This document shows positions 16,675 through 26,783 of a stretch of DNA of 35,423 bases, piece after piece. The notes below the pieces were generated by a model. The model made no database searches, had not been told where the DNA came from, and saw only the letters and a list, made by a program, of their open reading frames with translations. This DNA is from Deinococcus radiopugnans ATCC 19172. Lineage in GTDB: Bacteria > Deinococcota > Deinococci > Deinococcales > Deinococcaceae. Numbering within the stretch: position 1 is the first letter of the stretch; each line of letters starts with the position of its first letter. A program made the translations under genes and the position numbers. Where the stretch lies: positions 1-35,423 of the forward strand of contig NZ_VDMO01000031.1 in NCBI RefSeq assembly GCF_006335125.1. The letters run 5' to 3'.

Positions 16675-16815
16675 ATGACGCGACAGACACGGCCGCTTAT
16701 CGCTCTTCTGCTCGGCCTGGCGCTGCTGCTGGGTGCCTGCGGGGGCGAGGGGCCCGCCCCCGCAGGCAGCAATGCCTGGGACAGCGCCACCTGGGACTCG
16801 GCCCTCTGGCAGTAA
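16675..16815 (+). CDS. 46-aa lipoprotein with WDS repeats
   Basis: This very small predicted lipoprotein has a charged start (MTRQTR), a Leu-rich hydrophobic core and lipobox LLGAC (Cys 22). The mature part is only about 25 residues and ends NAWDSATWDSALWQ, two to three short units with a conserved Trp-Asp-Ser. ATG 16675 has AAAGGA upstream. It is spaced 62 bases after the peptidase and 29 bases before the fibre gene, so it is part of the same run. No family is recognised. The repeats recall Trp-rich tails on some exported bacterial proteins, so it may be a peptide ligand, an anchor or a peptidase substrate. Confidence 0.65.
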   Translation: MTRQTRPLIALLLGLALLLGACGGEGPAPAGSNAWDSATWDSALWQ

Positions 16816-16844
16816 CAGCGCCGCCGCCTTCAAGGAGCCACACC

Positions 16845-18383
16845 ATGAAACGGACAGCCACGAAAGGATTGTTTCTGGGCGCCTCGCTGGGCCTGGGAGC
16901 GCTGGCGGCGGACACAATCACCACTTTTCAGGCCGGCACGCCCATCCGCGCCGCCGAAGTCAACGCCAACTTCGGCGCCCTCAAAACAGGCCTGGACGGC
17001 AAGCAGAACACCCTTTCCGGCAGCCCGTGTCAAACCGGGCAATTCGTCAAGGGGATCGGCGCGGACGGTGCGCTGAGCTGCGCCCCCGATCAGATCGGCG
17101 CGGGCGGCGCGGCAGGCGTCGCAAGCCTGAACGGCAAGACCGGCAGCCTGGCGCTGGAGGCGGGCAGCAACATCAAGATCGACAGCTCGCAGGCCGGAAA
17201 ACTGATCGTGAGTGCCACGGGTTCCCCAGGGGGCGGAGGCACCCTGACCTTGCCTTACAGCGGCGCGGCCAACGGCACCTCGCCCGCCTTCTCGGTCAGC
17301 AACAGCGCTGGGATGGCCCTGAGCGGCAGCAGCACGGACGGCAACGCGGTGTACGCCATCAGCGGCAAGGGCTATGGCGTCAGCGCCTATTCGGAGGCCA
17401 GTTTCGGCGTGGTGGGCTTCACCAACTCTGGCCTCGCCGGGGTCTACGGCGAGGCCAAGGTGAGCGGCGCGACTGGCGTGCGCGGCGTCAACAGCGTGGG
17501 GCCGGGGTCATCGGGCATGTGGGGCGAGAGCGCTCCCGGCTCCGGCGTGCGTGGCAGCAGCGTGACCGGCACGGGCGTCCTGGGCACCAGCGAGAGGGGC
17601 TACGGGGTGCGGGGAACGGTCAGCGCCTCGGGCACCGGCGTCTATGGTGAGAACACCAGCGGCGCGGCGGGGGCCGGGGTGCAGGGCCGCGCCGACGCCG
17701 TCAACTCGGTGGGCGTGGGCGGCCTCAGCGCGGCGGGAACGGGCGTGCAGGGCACGAGCGCGAGTGGAACGGGGGTGCAGGGTGCCAGCGGGAACGGGAC
17801 GGGCGTCCGGGGAACGTCCGGCAGTGGAGGCACCGGAGTCGAGGGCAGTGTGACCGGCACCAACGGGTACGGGGTACGGGGCACGCATGCCAGCAACGGC
17901 TTCGGGGTGTATGGCAATTCGCCGGGCGGTGTCGGCGTGGGCGGCGAATCGACGAACAGTGTCGGCGTGCAGGGCAAGGGGCCCATCGCCATGAAAGCCG
18001 TGGGCAACGCGGTACAGTCGCCGGGCTTCGGCGGCTGGGCCAAGGGCATGGTGATCGTGGACGTGACCCGGCCCGCCGGGCAGCAGATCGTGCGCTGTTA
18101 CAACTCCCAGCTCAGCGGCGCGGCCATGAATACGGTGCCCTGCGGTTACTCGCTGGAAAGCGCCACTGGGCAGGTGCGGGTGATCTTCGGCTTCGACACG
18201 ACCCAGACCTTCGCCAGCGCCACCCTGACCGAAAGCCAGGCGGGCTGCTTCAGTTCCTCCTGCACCATCCCTTTCCTCGCTGGGGTGCTCTACGAGGACG
18301 ATTCGGTGGTCGTGGTGGCCCGCGGATCCAACAATGCGAATTACATCGGCTTCACCCCAGGCTTCACGCTGATCCTGTACTGA
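16845..18383 (+). CDS. Exported Gly-rich repeat protein, fibre-like
   Basis: The 512-aa product has a signal-like N-terminus (hydrophobic GLFLGASLGLGALAA), a short linker with FQAGTPIRAAEVNANFGALK, and a collagen-free Gly/Ser repeat region at about residues 160-395. The units read like GTGVQGTSASGTGVQGASGN, that is G-x-G-V-x-G-x-S/T at about 9-10 residue steps, typical of beta-solenoid or trimeric fibre shafts in phage tail fibres and surface adhesins. From about residue 400 (GMVIVDVTRPAG) a globular C-terminal domain has four cysteines (RCYNS, VPCGYS, GCFSSSC), suggesting disulfides. It probably forms an extracellular fibre; the head domain could bind a ligand. The repeat is an obvious site for length variation. 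Confidence 0.7.
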   Translation: MKRTATKGLFLGASLGLGALAADTITTFQAGTPIRAAEVNANFGALKTGLDGKQNTLSGSPCQTGQFVKGIGADGALSCAPDQIGAGGAAGVASLNGKTGSLALEAGSNIKIDSSQAGKLIVSATGSPGGGGTLTLPYSGAANGTSPAFSVSNSAGMALSGSSTDGNAVYAISGKGYGVSAYSEASFGVVGFTNSGLAGVYGEAKVSGATGVRGVNSVGPGSSGMWGESAPGSGVRGSSVTGTGVLGTSERGYGVRGTVSASGTGVYGENTSGAAGAGVQGRADAVNSVGVGGLSAAGTGVQGTSASGTGVQGASGNGTGVRGTSGSGGTGVEGSVTGTNGYGVRGTHASNGFGVYGNSPGGVGVGGESTNSVGVQGKGPIAMKAVGNAVQSPGFGGWAKGMVIVDVTRPAGQQIVRCYNSQLSGAAMNTVPCGYSLESATGQVRVIFGFDTTQTFASATLTESQAGCFSSSCTIPFLAGVLYEDDSVVVVARGSNNANYIGFTPGFTLILY

Positions 18384-18407
18384 GGACACACACTTCAGGA
18401 GACAACC

Positions 18408-19076
18408 ATGCCACAACGGACTTTGCTCGCGCTCCTCGCTCTCGCTTCCTCATCCGCCGCTGCCCAGAGCTATTCCCTGGTGGTCAACGGGCAACCCGCC
18501 CCGGCCAGGGCTATCGTCGTGAATGGGCAGACGTATGTGCCACTCTCGGCCCTGAAGACCCTGGGCATTCCCAGCAGCCTCAGCGGGACGACGCTTAGCC
18601 TGGGCACGGGCGCGGCCCCGTCCACCTCGCCCGGCGGGGCCAATGGGCGGGCCTCGCTGGAAGGCTGCCTGGGCGAAACGGTCTTCAACGGCGTGTGGCG
18701 CATGACCGTAAAATCGGTGACGCCGATCAGCCGCTACAACGGGCAGAACAAGGGCTACGCGCTGAACGTGGAGTGGAAGAACGGCACGAAGGCCACCGCC
18801 GACGCCCTGAACAGCGGAGTCAAGGGCTTCCAGCTGATCTTGCAGGACGGCAGCACGCTGGAGAGCGAGAACGTGCAAGACCTGCTGTACCGGAAGCTGG
18901 CGCAGGGAGCGGGCAACACCTTCACGCTCAACTTCTACGCCGATTCGGCGCAGTCGCCCCGCCTGACCCCGGCGGACAGGCTGCTGGTGGAGATTGACCC
19001 CGCTTCCAGCGCGATGAGAAGCGCCTACACCACACCCACGCCCAGCTTCCGGGTCCGCCTGGCGTGCCGAAAGTGA
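18408..19076 (+). CDS. Secreted protein with copper-amine-oxidase-N-like (stalk) domain
   Basis: The 222-aa product has a signal peptide ending about SSAAAQS. Residues about 22-65 (VVNGQPAPARAIVVNGQTYVPL, then ALKTLGI) match the copper-amine-oxidase N-terminal domain, a small beta fold used as a stalk or scaffold in exported bacterial proteins. The rest, about residues 80-222, is beta-rich and unrecognised, with two cysteines (EGCLGE and the final ACRK) that may pair. It starts 24 bases after the fibre gene, with AGGAGAC upstream, and ends the co-directional run. Confidence 0.75.
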   Translation: MPQRTLLALLALASSSAAAQSYSLVVNGQPAPARAIVVNGQTYVPLSALKTLGIPSSLSGTTLSLGTGAAPSTSPGGANGRASLEGCLGETVFNGVWRMTVKSVTPISRYNGQNKGYALNVEWKNGTKATADALNSGVKGFQLILQDGSTLESENVQDLLYRKLAQGAGNTFTLNFYADSAQSPRLTPADRLLVEIDPASSAMRSAYTTPTPSFRVRLACRK

Positions 19077-19479
19077 GCCGGCCGCTGTCCGCCGCCTCTG
19101 TGCTGATGCTCCGCAGCCTGACCTGACCGCCTGCGCTCCAGGGGGCCGCACCGCTCCGAAGGTGGCTCTGGCCGCGCTGCCGACCAGAGCCGCTCCTGAA
19201 CACCCCAACGGCAAGACGATGGACCGGGACGCGCCGCTGGCGGTGGTCCAGCGCCACAGATCACGCGGTTCAGGGCGCTGTCGGTTGACAACCACCCTCC
19301 CCGACAAGGACGGGCAGTGCCGTCCGAATCGGCCAATGTCAGGGGACGCGGCGCCTCTGGCTGCTGTTCATACCAGTATGAACAGCCATTGAACCGCTCC
19401 ACAGCGAGGCTTGGTCTCTCTGACATCGTCACCAACGGTGTTCTCGCTCGTCCCCTGGACGCCACTTCCCAGGCCAGCG
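19077..19479. other. Convergent intergenic region
   Basis: About 400 bases between the ends of two convergent genes. I see no gene. Its notable content is the 20-bp palindrome at 19365-19384; no T-run terminator is visible for either neighbour. Confidence 0.5.
19365..19384. promoter_or_regulatory. 20-bp palindromic site, operator-like
   Basis: TGTTCATACCAGTATGAACA is a perfect palindrome: nine-base arms with a CA centre. It is flanked by GGCTGC and GCC, which loosely extend the symmetry. It is AT-richer than its surroundings and looks like a dimeric repressor site. Its position between two convergent gene ends is unusual for an operator. Confidence 0.5.
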
Positions 19480-21366
19480 TCAGGTCAAGGCGCTCTCCGC
19501 CCTGGGCCCTCCCACCTGCAGCAGGTGGCCCAGAGCCAGGGGAATGGCGGCGTCCCAACCTTGAGGGTGACAGGCGGCGGGATACGGCACCGGGGGCGTG
19601 CCGTCCTGGCGAGCGAATCCGGCGAACAGTTCGCTCAGGCGGGCGTCGGGGGCCGCGCGGGCCGCGTCGAACAGCGCGCGGGCCACCTGCGTCGCCTCGG
19701 CGTTCAGGCCGTAGCGGTGCATTCCCAGCGCGGCGGCGGCCGTATCGTGCGGCCACACACTGCCGTTGTGATACGACACCGGGTTGTACCGGATTTCCCG
19801 CGTGCCCAGCGTGCGGATGCCCCAGCCACTCCACAGTTCCTCGCCCAGCGCCGTGCTTGCCACCTGGGCCGCGCATTCCGGTGGAACGATGCCTGTCCAC
19901 AGCGTGTGCGCCGGGTTGCTGACCAGCACGCGCAGCGGCTGCTTGTCACCGTTCAGACCGTGAACGTAATAGCCGCGTTCGGGCCACCAGAACGCGGCCT
20001 GGAAGCGTTCGCGCAGATGCAGCGCCCGGCCCTCCCATTCCGAGGCCAGGGCTTCTTCGCCCAGCAGGCGGTACATCCGCGCCGCGGCCTGATAAGCCGC
20101 GTAGGCGTAGCCCTGAACCTCCACCACGGCCACATGCCCGCTGACGTCCACATCCCCCTCGGTAAACGTACTGTCCCCGCTGTCTTTCCACACGGCGTTG
20201 GTAATCCCGCCGGGTTCGGAGTCGGGGGTGTATTCGATAAACCCATCCTGATCGGGATCGCCGTCGCTCAAGCACCACTTCAGGGCCGCTTCCCAGTGCG
20301 GGCGCAGTTCACGGGCGAGATCAGGAAACGCGGCGCTCAGCTCGCCCACCAGCCACACGAACAGCGGCGTGGCGTCGGCGGTGGCGTAATAAGGGCGGTG
20401 CGGCGTGCGGCCCGTACGGGTCAGCTCGCCTACGCGCAGTTCGTGGAGAATCTTGCCGGGCTGCTCCAGCGTCACCGAGTTGTAGTTGACGCCCTGGTGC
20501 GCCGCCAGATACCGCGCCACCGTCAGCGCCAGTTCGGGCAGATGATCCTTGACCATCAGCGCAATGATCATGCTGTCGCGGCCAAAGGGAGCCACGAACC
20601 ATGGCAGGCCCGCTGCTGGAAACGCGCCCTGCTCGGTCTGGAAGCTCAGGCTGCGGAGGTCTTTGGCGCTCTGGGCCAGCACGCGGGCGTCCCGCGGATC
20701 GGACAACTGCAGGTCGCGCCCGACGCCCGCCTGAATCGCGCCGTACTCGGCGGCCAGCTCATCCGGCTTGCCCGGCGTCGGCGGTTCATCGGCCAGCAGC
20801 GGGAAGACGCGGACCACGATCTCGGTTTCCTCTTCCGCCAGTGTCCAGGCCAGGCGCTGACCGTCCCACGTGGCGGCGGGCGAGGTCTGCACCACCGCGC
20901 GGTGTGCCAGGCCGTCCTGCGCGGTGTAGGCGAAGGTGACCCCGTCACCGGTGACTTCGGTGCGAATCTCCCGCACGGCGGTGGCGTAAGGCCAGCCGCG
21001 GACCTCGAACATGTCCAGGAAGTCGGCGGACAGCTCCAAAGTGAGCGTGGGCGGTTCGGCCCCGGCGTAGCGCGTGACGCGCAGGGTGTCGCGCAGCTCG
21101 GTGGCCGTGACCTGCAGATCGCGGCTCAGGCCCACGCGCATGGTGTAGCCCACGTGGGCATTGGCGCTCTGCGCGCGCAGCCAGAAGGGAAACCGCTCGT
21201 GCTGCATCAGCGTCTGCGGGGTCTGGCCGTCCAGTTGCCACTGGTAACGCGAGAGAAAACGGGTGTCGCGGCGGTACAGTCCGCTCTCGCCCTCGGCCAC
21301 GGCGTAGTGCGCGTCTCCAACGAGGTACAGGTCATTTTCTTTGAGAACAGTGCGGGTGGGCAGCAT
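19480..21366 (-). CDS. Amylo-alpha-1,6-glucosidase / glycogen-debranching-type enzyme
   Basis: The 628-aa product matches bacterial GDE-type glycoside hydrolases. It has an N-terminal beta domain (VLKENDLYLVGD, then GLYRRDTRFLSRYQWQL) and a C-terminal (alpha/alpha)6 barrel. Motifs include LPWFVAPFGRDSMI, DGFIEYTP, NAVWKDSGDS and YHNGSVWPHDTAAAALG, containing the acidic residues expected at the active site. I chose ATG at 21366 because AAGGAG lies seven bases upstream; twelve more codons are open before it. It is likely cytoplasmic, hydrolysing an imported or stored oligosaccharide. It follows the sugar-transport genes after about 270 bases, on the same strand. Confidence 0.85.
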   Translation of the reverse strand: MLPTRTVLKENDLYLVGDAHYAVAEGESGLYRRDTRFLSRYQWQLDGQTPQTLMQHERFPFWLRAQSANAHVGYTMRVGLSRDLQVTATELRDTLRVTRYAGAEPPTLTLELSADFLDMFEVRGWPYATAVREIRTEVTGDGVTFAYTAQDGLAHRAVVQTSPAATWDGQRLAWTLAEEETEIVVRVFPLLADEPPTPGKPDELAAEYGAIQAGVGRDLQLSDPRDARVLAQSAKDLRSLSFQTEQGAFPAAGLPWFVAPFGRDSMIIALMVKDHLPELALTVARYLAAHQGVNYNSVTLEQPGKILHELRVGELTRTGRTPHRPYYATADATPLFVWLVGELSAAFPDLARELRPHWEAALKWCLSDGDPDQDGFIEYTPDSEPGGITNAVWKDSGDSTFTEGDVDVSGHVAVVEVQGYAYAAYQAAARMYRLLGEEALASEWEGRALHLRERFQAAFWWPERGYYVHGLNGDKQPLRVLVSNPAHTLWTGIVPPECAAQVASTALGEELWSGWGIRTLGTREIRYNPVSYHNGSVWPHDTAAAALGMHRYGLNAEATQVARALFDAARAAPDARLSELFAGFARQDGTPPVPYPAACHPQGWDAAIPLALGHLLQVGGPRAESALT

Positions 21367-21635
21367 GGCGGCTCCTTGAAGGTCAGCGGGCAGGTCAAAC
21401 AATCGAACCGTCTAAAGGCCTCACCGCGGAAGAGGATGGCTGACGTGGGCAGTTTGGCAGTTGATGGTTGGGGGGTGACGCTGGTTTGAAGAGAATCGGT
21501 GGGGTCTGCTTGATGTCCCCCACCTTTCCGTCGCCGCGCTCCCCCCGGCTCTGCGCCGCAGGTGGAAAGGGCACAGACCTGGGTGGGGCGCCACGGAGGT
21601 TCTAGCGTTCAGACCTTCAGGCGGGGCAAGGCCCT

Positions 21636-23165
<1,530 letters not shown>

Positions 23166-23217
23166 GTCAACCTACCTCCGATTGACCCGTTGGGCAACGG
23201 AACAGACGCGGGCCGGC

Positions 23218-24312
23218 TCATACCGCGTCCGAGCTGATGAAGCGGCGTTGCAGGAACACCATCACCAGAATGATGGCGGCCAGCACGATGGCGGCGGCGG
23301 CGGCCATGTTCACCGGCGCGGCCCCGGCTTTAAAGGTGTTGGTGTAGACGTAATACGCCAGCGTGATCAGGGTGCTTTGCGGCGCGGCGCTGCCGATCAC
23401 GGCCACCTGATCGAACATCTTCATGGTGCCGATCAGGCCCACCGTGATCACGTAAAAGGTCACGGGCCGCAGCATCGGCACTGTCACGTTCAGCAGCTTC
23501 TGCGCGGACGTCGCGCCGTCGATGTCGGCGGCCTCGTACAGCGCGCCGGGAATGTTCTGCAGGCCCGCCAGAAAGAACAGCATCAGGGTGGGGATGGTGG
23601 TGAAGGTGTTCTGGATGATGATCACCAGCATGGGAATGCTCAGAATCTGCACCCCGCCCAGGCTGATCCAGCGGTCCGAGAAATACTGGAAATCGTAGGG
23701 GGCCACGTCCCGCACCGACAGCACGCCCGTCCAGCCCAGGATGGCGGTCACGGCCACGGCGATCAGCAGACTGACAACGGCCAGCGCCGGATCGAACCAC
23801 CCGGCGGGCAGCCCGCGCGAGCGTTCCCACAGCACCTGCGCCACCTGCGCGGCGATCAGCACGCCGATCAGGGTCAGGGTGTAGGGCAAGAAGGCCTGCC
23901 ACTGGGTAATCGCGTAGTTGGCGACGCCCCGGCGCTGGAACAGCCACAGGAAAATCAGGGTGATGACCACGCTGGACGTGATGCTGGGCATGTACCACGC
24001 GGAGCGGAAGAAGGCCATCCCGCGAATCTTGTTGTTCAGCGCCACCGCCATCAACAGTGCGCCCACCGTTTGCAGGGTGGTGGTGATCACCGCGAAGACC
24101 AGACTGTTGGCCAGGGCGCGCTGAAACAGGGGATCGGCCAGCACGTCGGCATAGGGCTTGATGCCGATCAGCCTGGGCGTATTGAACAGGTTGAAATCGG
24201 TCAGCGAGTAGTAGATGGCCCGCGCAAAGGCGTAGAAGAAGAAAATTCCGATGGTGATCAGAAACGGCGCGAGAAACAGGTAGGCGGCTGAGGTCTGTCC
24301 CTTCTTGAGCAT
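23218..24312 (-). CDS. MalF-type sugar ABC permease
   Basis: The 364-aa inner-membrane permease subunit begins MLKKGQTSAAYLFLAPFLIT. Several helices follow, with the EAA signature YEAADIDGATSAQKLLNVTV near the C-terminal third. It is somewhat longer than the roughly 300-aa norm because of a loop with extra helices (around LPAGWFDPALAVVSLLIAVA). GGAGGG precedes ATG 24312. It forms a heterodimer with the product of the next gene and receives substrate from the binding protein encoded upstream. Confidence 0.88.
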   Translation of the reverse strand: MLKKGQTSAAYLFLAPFLITIGIFFFYAFARAIYYSLTDFNLFNTPRLIGIKPYADVLADPLFQRALANSLVFAVITTTLQTVGALLMAVALNNKIRGMAFFRSAWYMPSITSSVVITLIFLWLFQRRGVANYAITQWQAFLPYTLTLIGVLIAAQVAQVLWERSRGLPAGWFDPALAVVSLLIAVAVTAILGWTGVLSVRDVAPYDFQYFSDRWISLGGVQILSIPMLVIIIQNTFTTIPTLMLFFLAGLQNIPGALYEAADIDGATSAQKLLNVTVPMLRPVTFYVITVGLIGTMKMFDQVAVIGSAAPQSTLITLAYYVYTNTFKAGAAPVNMAAAAAIVLAAIILVMVFLQRRFISSDAV

Positions 24313-24415
24313 GGCGGCCCTCCGGCGGGAAAACGCTGGGGCCGTGGGCGGCCCTCATCACGGCGCCGCCCACCTGCTGCCCCCCAAATCAACTGCTCAG
24401 CGTCAACTGCTCAGC

Positions 24416-25645
24416 TCAGCGGTTTTGCAGGATATTCATCTCCTGCTGAGCCTGCTTCAGCGCGTCGGCGCTGGATTTCTGTCCGCTCAGCACGGCGGCC
24501 AGCGCCGTATTGATCGGCTTGGCCCAGTCCGGCCCCTGCGTGCCGAAGTAGTAGGGCCGCACGGTGCCCGACGACGCGCCCTGGAACACCACTTTGCTGT
24601 TCTCCGCGCCGGGGGTGGCCTTTTTGAAGAAGGCGTTGCTTTGCAGCGACGTGCGGCTGGGAATCGCCAGGCCCTGCTCCAGCACATACTGCTGCACGTT
24701 CGGGCTGGTCAGGATGTTCAGCACCTTGGCTGCCGCCGCCTTGTTCTTGGTGCCCGAGTTGATGGCCCAGCCCACGGTAAACACGAAGTTGCCGCGCTTG
24801 CCGGTCTTGTCGTTCTTGGGGATCAGCGCCGAGCCGTATTTCAGGTTGGGCGCGTTGTCCTTGAGGAAGCCCACGATCCAGTTGCCCTCGATGGCCACCG
24901 CCACCTTGCCCGACCCCAGGCAGCCGCCAGACCAGTCCTGCGACAGCTCCGAAGGCTGCACGGCCACCTTGTTCTTGCTCAGACCAGTAAAGTAGTTGAA
25001 GGCGGAGACAAAGGCCGGATCCAGCAGGTTGGTCTTGCCCTTGCTGTCGAAGGGTTGCCAGCCTGCCGCGAAGGCGAACTCGCCCATGCGGGCGTATTCG
25101 GGGGCCAGGCACGCGCCGTAGTAGTCGTTGCCCAGCGCCTTTTTCACCGCGGCCAGCTTGTTCTGAAAGCTCGTCCAGGTGTCGTTGTCGTTGGGATAGG
25201 CCACCTTGGCCTCGTCGAAGATGTCCTTGTTGTACACCAGGGTCAGGGTGTTGAAATCCTTGGCGACGGCGTAGGTCTTGCCGCCCCGGGTAAAGGCGTC
25301 ATTCAGACTCTTGATAAACGGGGTGGTATTGACGACGCCATTCAAGGGCAGCAGCTTGCCCGTGGCGACGTAGCCGTCGAGCGTTTCCCCTGGCACGTAG
25401 AAGACGTCTCCGGCGTTCCCGGCCGCCAGCAGCGTGGTCAGCTGCTGGTTGTAGTCGCCCTGAAGCGGCTGGTAGACCACCGTGATCTTGTCCTTGGCGA
25501 GCGCGGGCTTCACGAAGCGGTTGATCAGATCGCCCACGATGGCCGGGTCCTGCCCGCCGTAGCCGTTAATCTTGATGGTGGTCTGCGCCGAGGCCGCACC
25601 AGCGGCAACGAGGACGGCAAGGCTGGCAAACAGTGCTTTTTTCAT
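24416..25645 (-). CDS. Extracellular sugar-binding protein (SBP family 1)
   Basis: The 409-aa product has a Sec signal peptide (MKKALFASLAVLVAAGAASA, cut before QTTIKING), without a lipobox. The mature sequence is of family-1 solute-binding type: NGYGGQDPAIVGDLINRF, a repeated cleft topology, GKVAVAIEGNWIVGFLKDN, and a C-terminal YFGTQGPDWAKPINTALAAV. These mark proteins that bind maltose-like and other oligosaccharides. Its ATG overlaps the lacI stop by four bases (ATGA), with GGAGGG inside lacI, so translation is coupled to the repressor. It delivers substrate to the two permeases that follow. Confidence 0.9.
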   Translation of the reverse strand: MKKALFASLAVLVAAGAASAQTTIKINGYGGQDPAIVGDLINRFVKPALAKDKITVVYQPLQGDYNQQLTTLLAAGNAGDVFYVPGETLDGYVATGKLLPLNGVVNTTPFIKSLNDAFTRGGKTYAVAKDFNTLTLVYNKDIFDEAKVAYPNDNDTWTSFQNKLAAVKKALGNDYYGACLAPEYARMGEFAFAAGWQPFDSKGKTNLLDPAFVSAFNYFTGLSKNKVAVQPSELSQDWSGGCLGSGKVAVAIEGNWIVGFLKDNAPNLKYGSALIPKNDKTGKRGNFVFTVGWAINSGTKNKAAAAKVLNILTSPNVQQYVLEQGLAIPSRTSLQSNAFFKKATPGAENSKVVFQGASSGTVRPYYFGTQGPDWAKPINTALAAVLSGQKSSADALKQAQQEMNILQNR

Positions 25646-26616
25646 GGCTTCCCTCCGGGGAATGGCGCAACGGTGGCGCCGCGAATCAGTTCAACGGGGA
25701 TAAATTCGCCGCGCGGGGGCAGGCCCGCGATGGCTTCTTGCACCAGCGTCAGCGCGGTGGACGCGATGCTGGGGATGTTCTGCGCCACCGTGGTCAACCG
25801 GATCGGCAGCGGCAGTTCGGGCAGGCCGTCAAAGCCCACCACGCTCACGTCCTGCGGCACCCGCACGCCCAGATCCTCCAGCGCGGCCACGGCGGCGGCG
25901 GCACTCTCGTCACTCTGGGCGAACAGACCGGTAAAGCGGGTGCCGGTCTCCCAGGCCCGGCGCACGGCGCGGTAACCGCCCAGCACCGTGAAATCGCTGG
26001 GCAAGCTGAGGGTGTGGGCGCCCACCGCCGCCGCGGCCCGCAGAAAGCCGCGCTCGCGGTCCTGGGCCACCTGGCTGGGCCCGGCCCCTAGGAAGGCGAG
26101 CTGGCGGTGTCCGGCCCCGGTCAGTTGCTCCGTGGCCAGCCGCGCGCCCTCCACATCGTCCGGGGCCACCCAGAAGAAATCGGGATGGTGACCGATCAGA
26201 ACGGCAGGGACCCCGACAGCTCGCAAGAAATCCAGGCGCGGGTCCCCGTCGATGGCGTGCATCACCAGCACGGCGCTGGGCAGCCGGGTCAGGCGGGTCA
26301 GATCGGCCCGCAGCTCCAGCAGTTGCACGCCCTGGTGCGCCGTGCCCGCCTCCAGCGCGCGGCGAAACAGGATCATGTAAGGGTGCAGCACGGGGTCATC
26401 GTGGTCGAACGACAGCCCCAACGTCTGGCCTGTGCGCCAGCTCAGATGACGCGCGGCCGGGTCCGGGGTGTAGCCCAGCCGGACGATCACGTCCTGCACG
26501 CGGTCGCGCGTCCGGGCGGCCACGGTGCTGTGTCCGTTCAGGACGCGGCTGACCGTGCCGGTGCTGACACCAGCCTCGCGGGCAATGTCGTCGATGGTGG
26601 GCCGGGAGGATCGCAT
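25642..26616 (-). CDS. LacI-family sugar-responsive repressor
   Basis: The 324-aa regulator has an N-terminal LacI-type helix-turn-helix and hinge: PTIDDIAREAGVSTGTVSRV, then NGHSTVAARTRDRVQ and LGYTPDPAARHLS. The effector domain has the usual SVVGFDGLPE and final PPRGEFIPVELIRGAT motifs. ATG 26616 is preferred, since further upstream codons lack lacI-like sequence. It is the first gene of the transport operon and has two matching operators upstream, so it probably represses itself and the transport genes until a sugar is present. Confidence 0.9.
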   Translation of the reverse strand: MRSSRPTIDDIAREAGVSTGTVSRVLNGHSTVAARTRDRVQDVIVRLGYTPDPAARHLSWRTGQTLGLSFDHDDPVLHPYMILFRRALEAGTAHQGVQLLELRADLTRLTRLPSAVLVMHAIDGDPRLDFLRAVGVPAVLIGHHPDFFWVAPDDVEGARLATEQLTGAGHRQLAFLGAGPSQVAQDRERGFLRAAAAVGAHTLSLPSDFTVLGGYRAVRRAWETGTRFTGLFAQSDESAAAAVAALEDLGVRVPQDVSVVGFDGLPELPLPIRLTTVAQNIPSIASTALTLVQEAIAGLPPRGEFIPVELIRGATVAPFPGGKP

Positions 26617-26680
26617 ACCTTCAGCTTGGCTCCTTTGGAGGCTGGAAGCGAGGGCCAGGAGTGACCAGCGCGGCACGTAC

Positions 26681-26694
26681 TGTAACCGCTTACA
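26681..26694. promoter_or_regulatory. LacI-type operator 1
   Basis: TGTAACCGCTTACA, 65 bases upstream of the lacI start, has the imperfect dyad and central CG of LacI-family operators. It is the exact reverse complement of the site at 26770-26783. Confidence 0.85.
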
Positions 26695-26769
26695 ACAGGG
26701 GCGTTTATTGGCGTTCATCTCGTCCCGCGAAGGACAATCCCTGAATTGACTTGGGGGGATGCTGGTTTT

Positions 26770-26783
26770 TGTAAGCGGTTACA
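26770..26783. promoter_or_regulatory. LacI-type operator 2
   Basis: TGTAAGCGGTTACA is the same 14-bp site in the opposite orientation, centred 89 bp from operator 1. The pair brackets the likely lacI promoter and could support repression by looping. Confidence 0.85.

Noticed and set aside
17644..18000. CRISPR array suggested by the regular repeats
   Set aside because: The regularity is codon-level repetition of the Gly-x-Gly-Val protein, without constant direct repeats and unique spacers.
16845..18383. Prophage tail module
   Set aside because: The repeat protein looks like a tail fibre, but no capsid, terminase, portal, baseplate or integrase genes are nearby, and the neighbours are lipoproteins.
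19411..21489. 692-codon plus-strand open frame opposite the debranching enzyme
   Set aside because: The minus frame carries the enzyme's motifs and a ribosome-binding site; this is its mirror.
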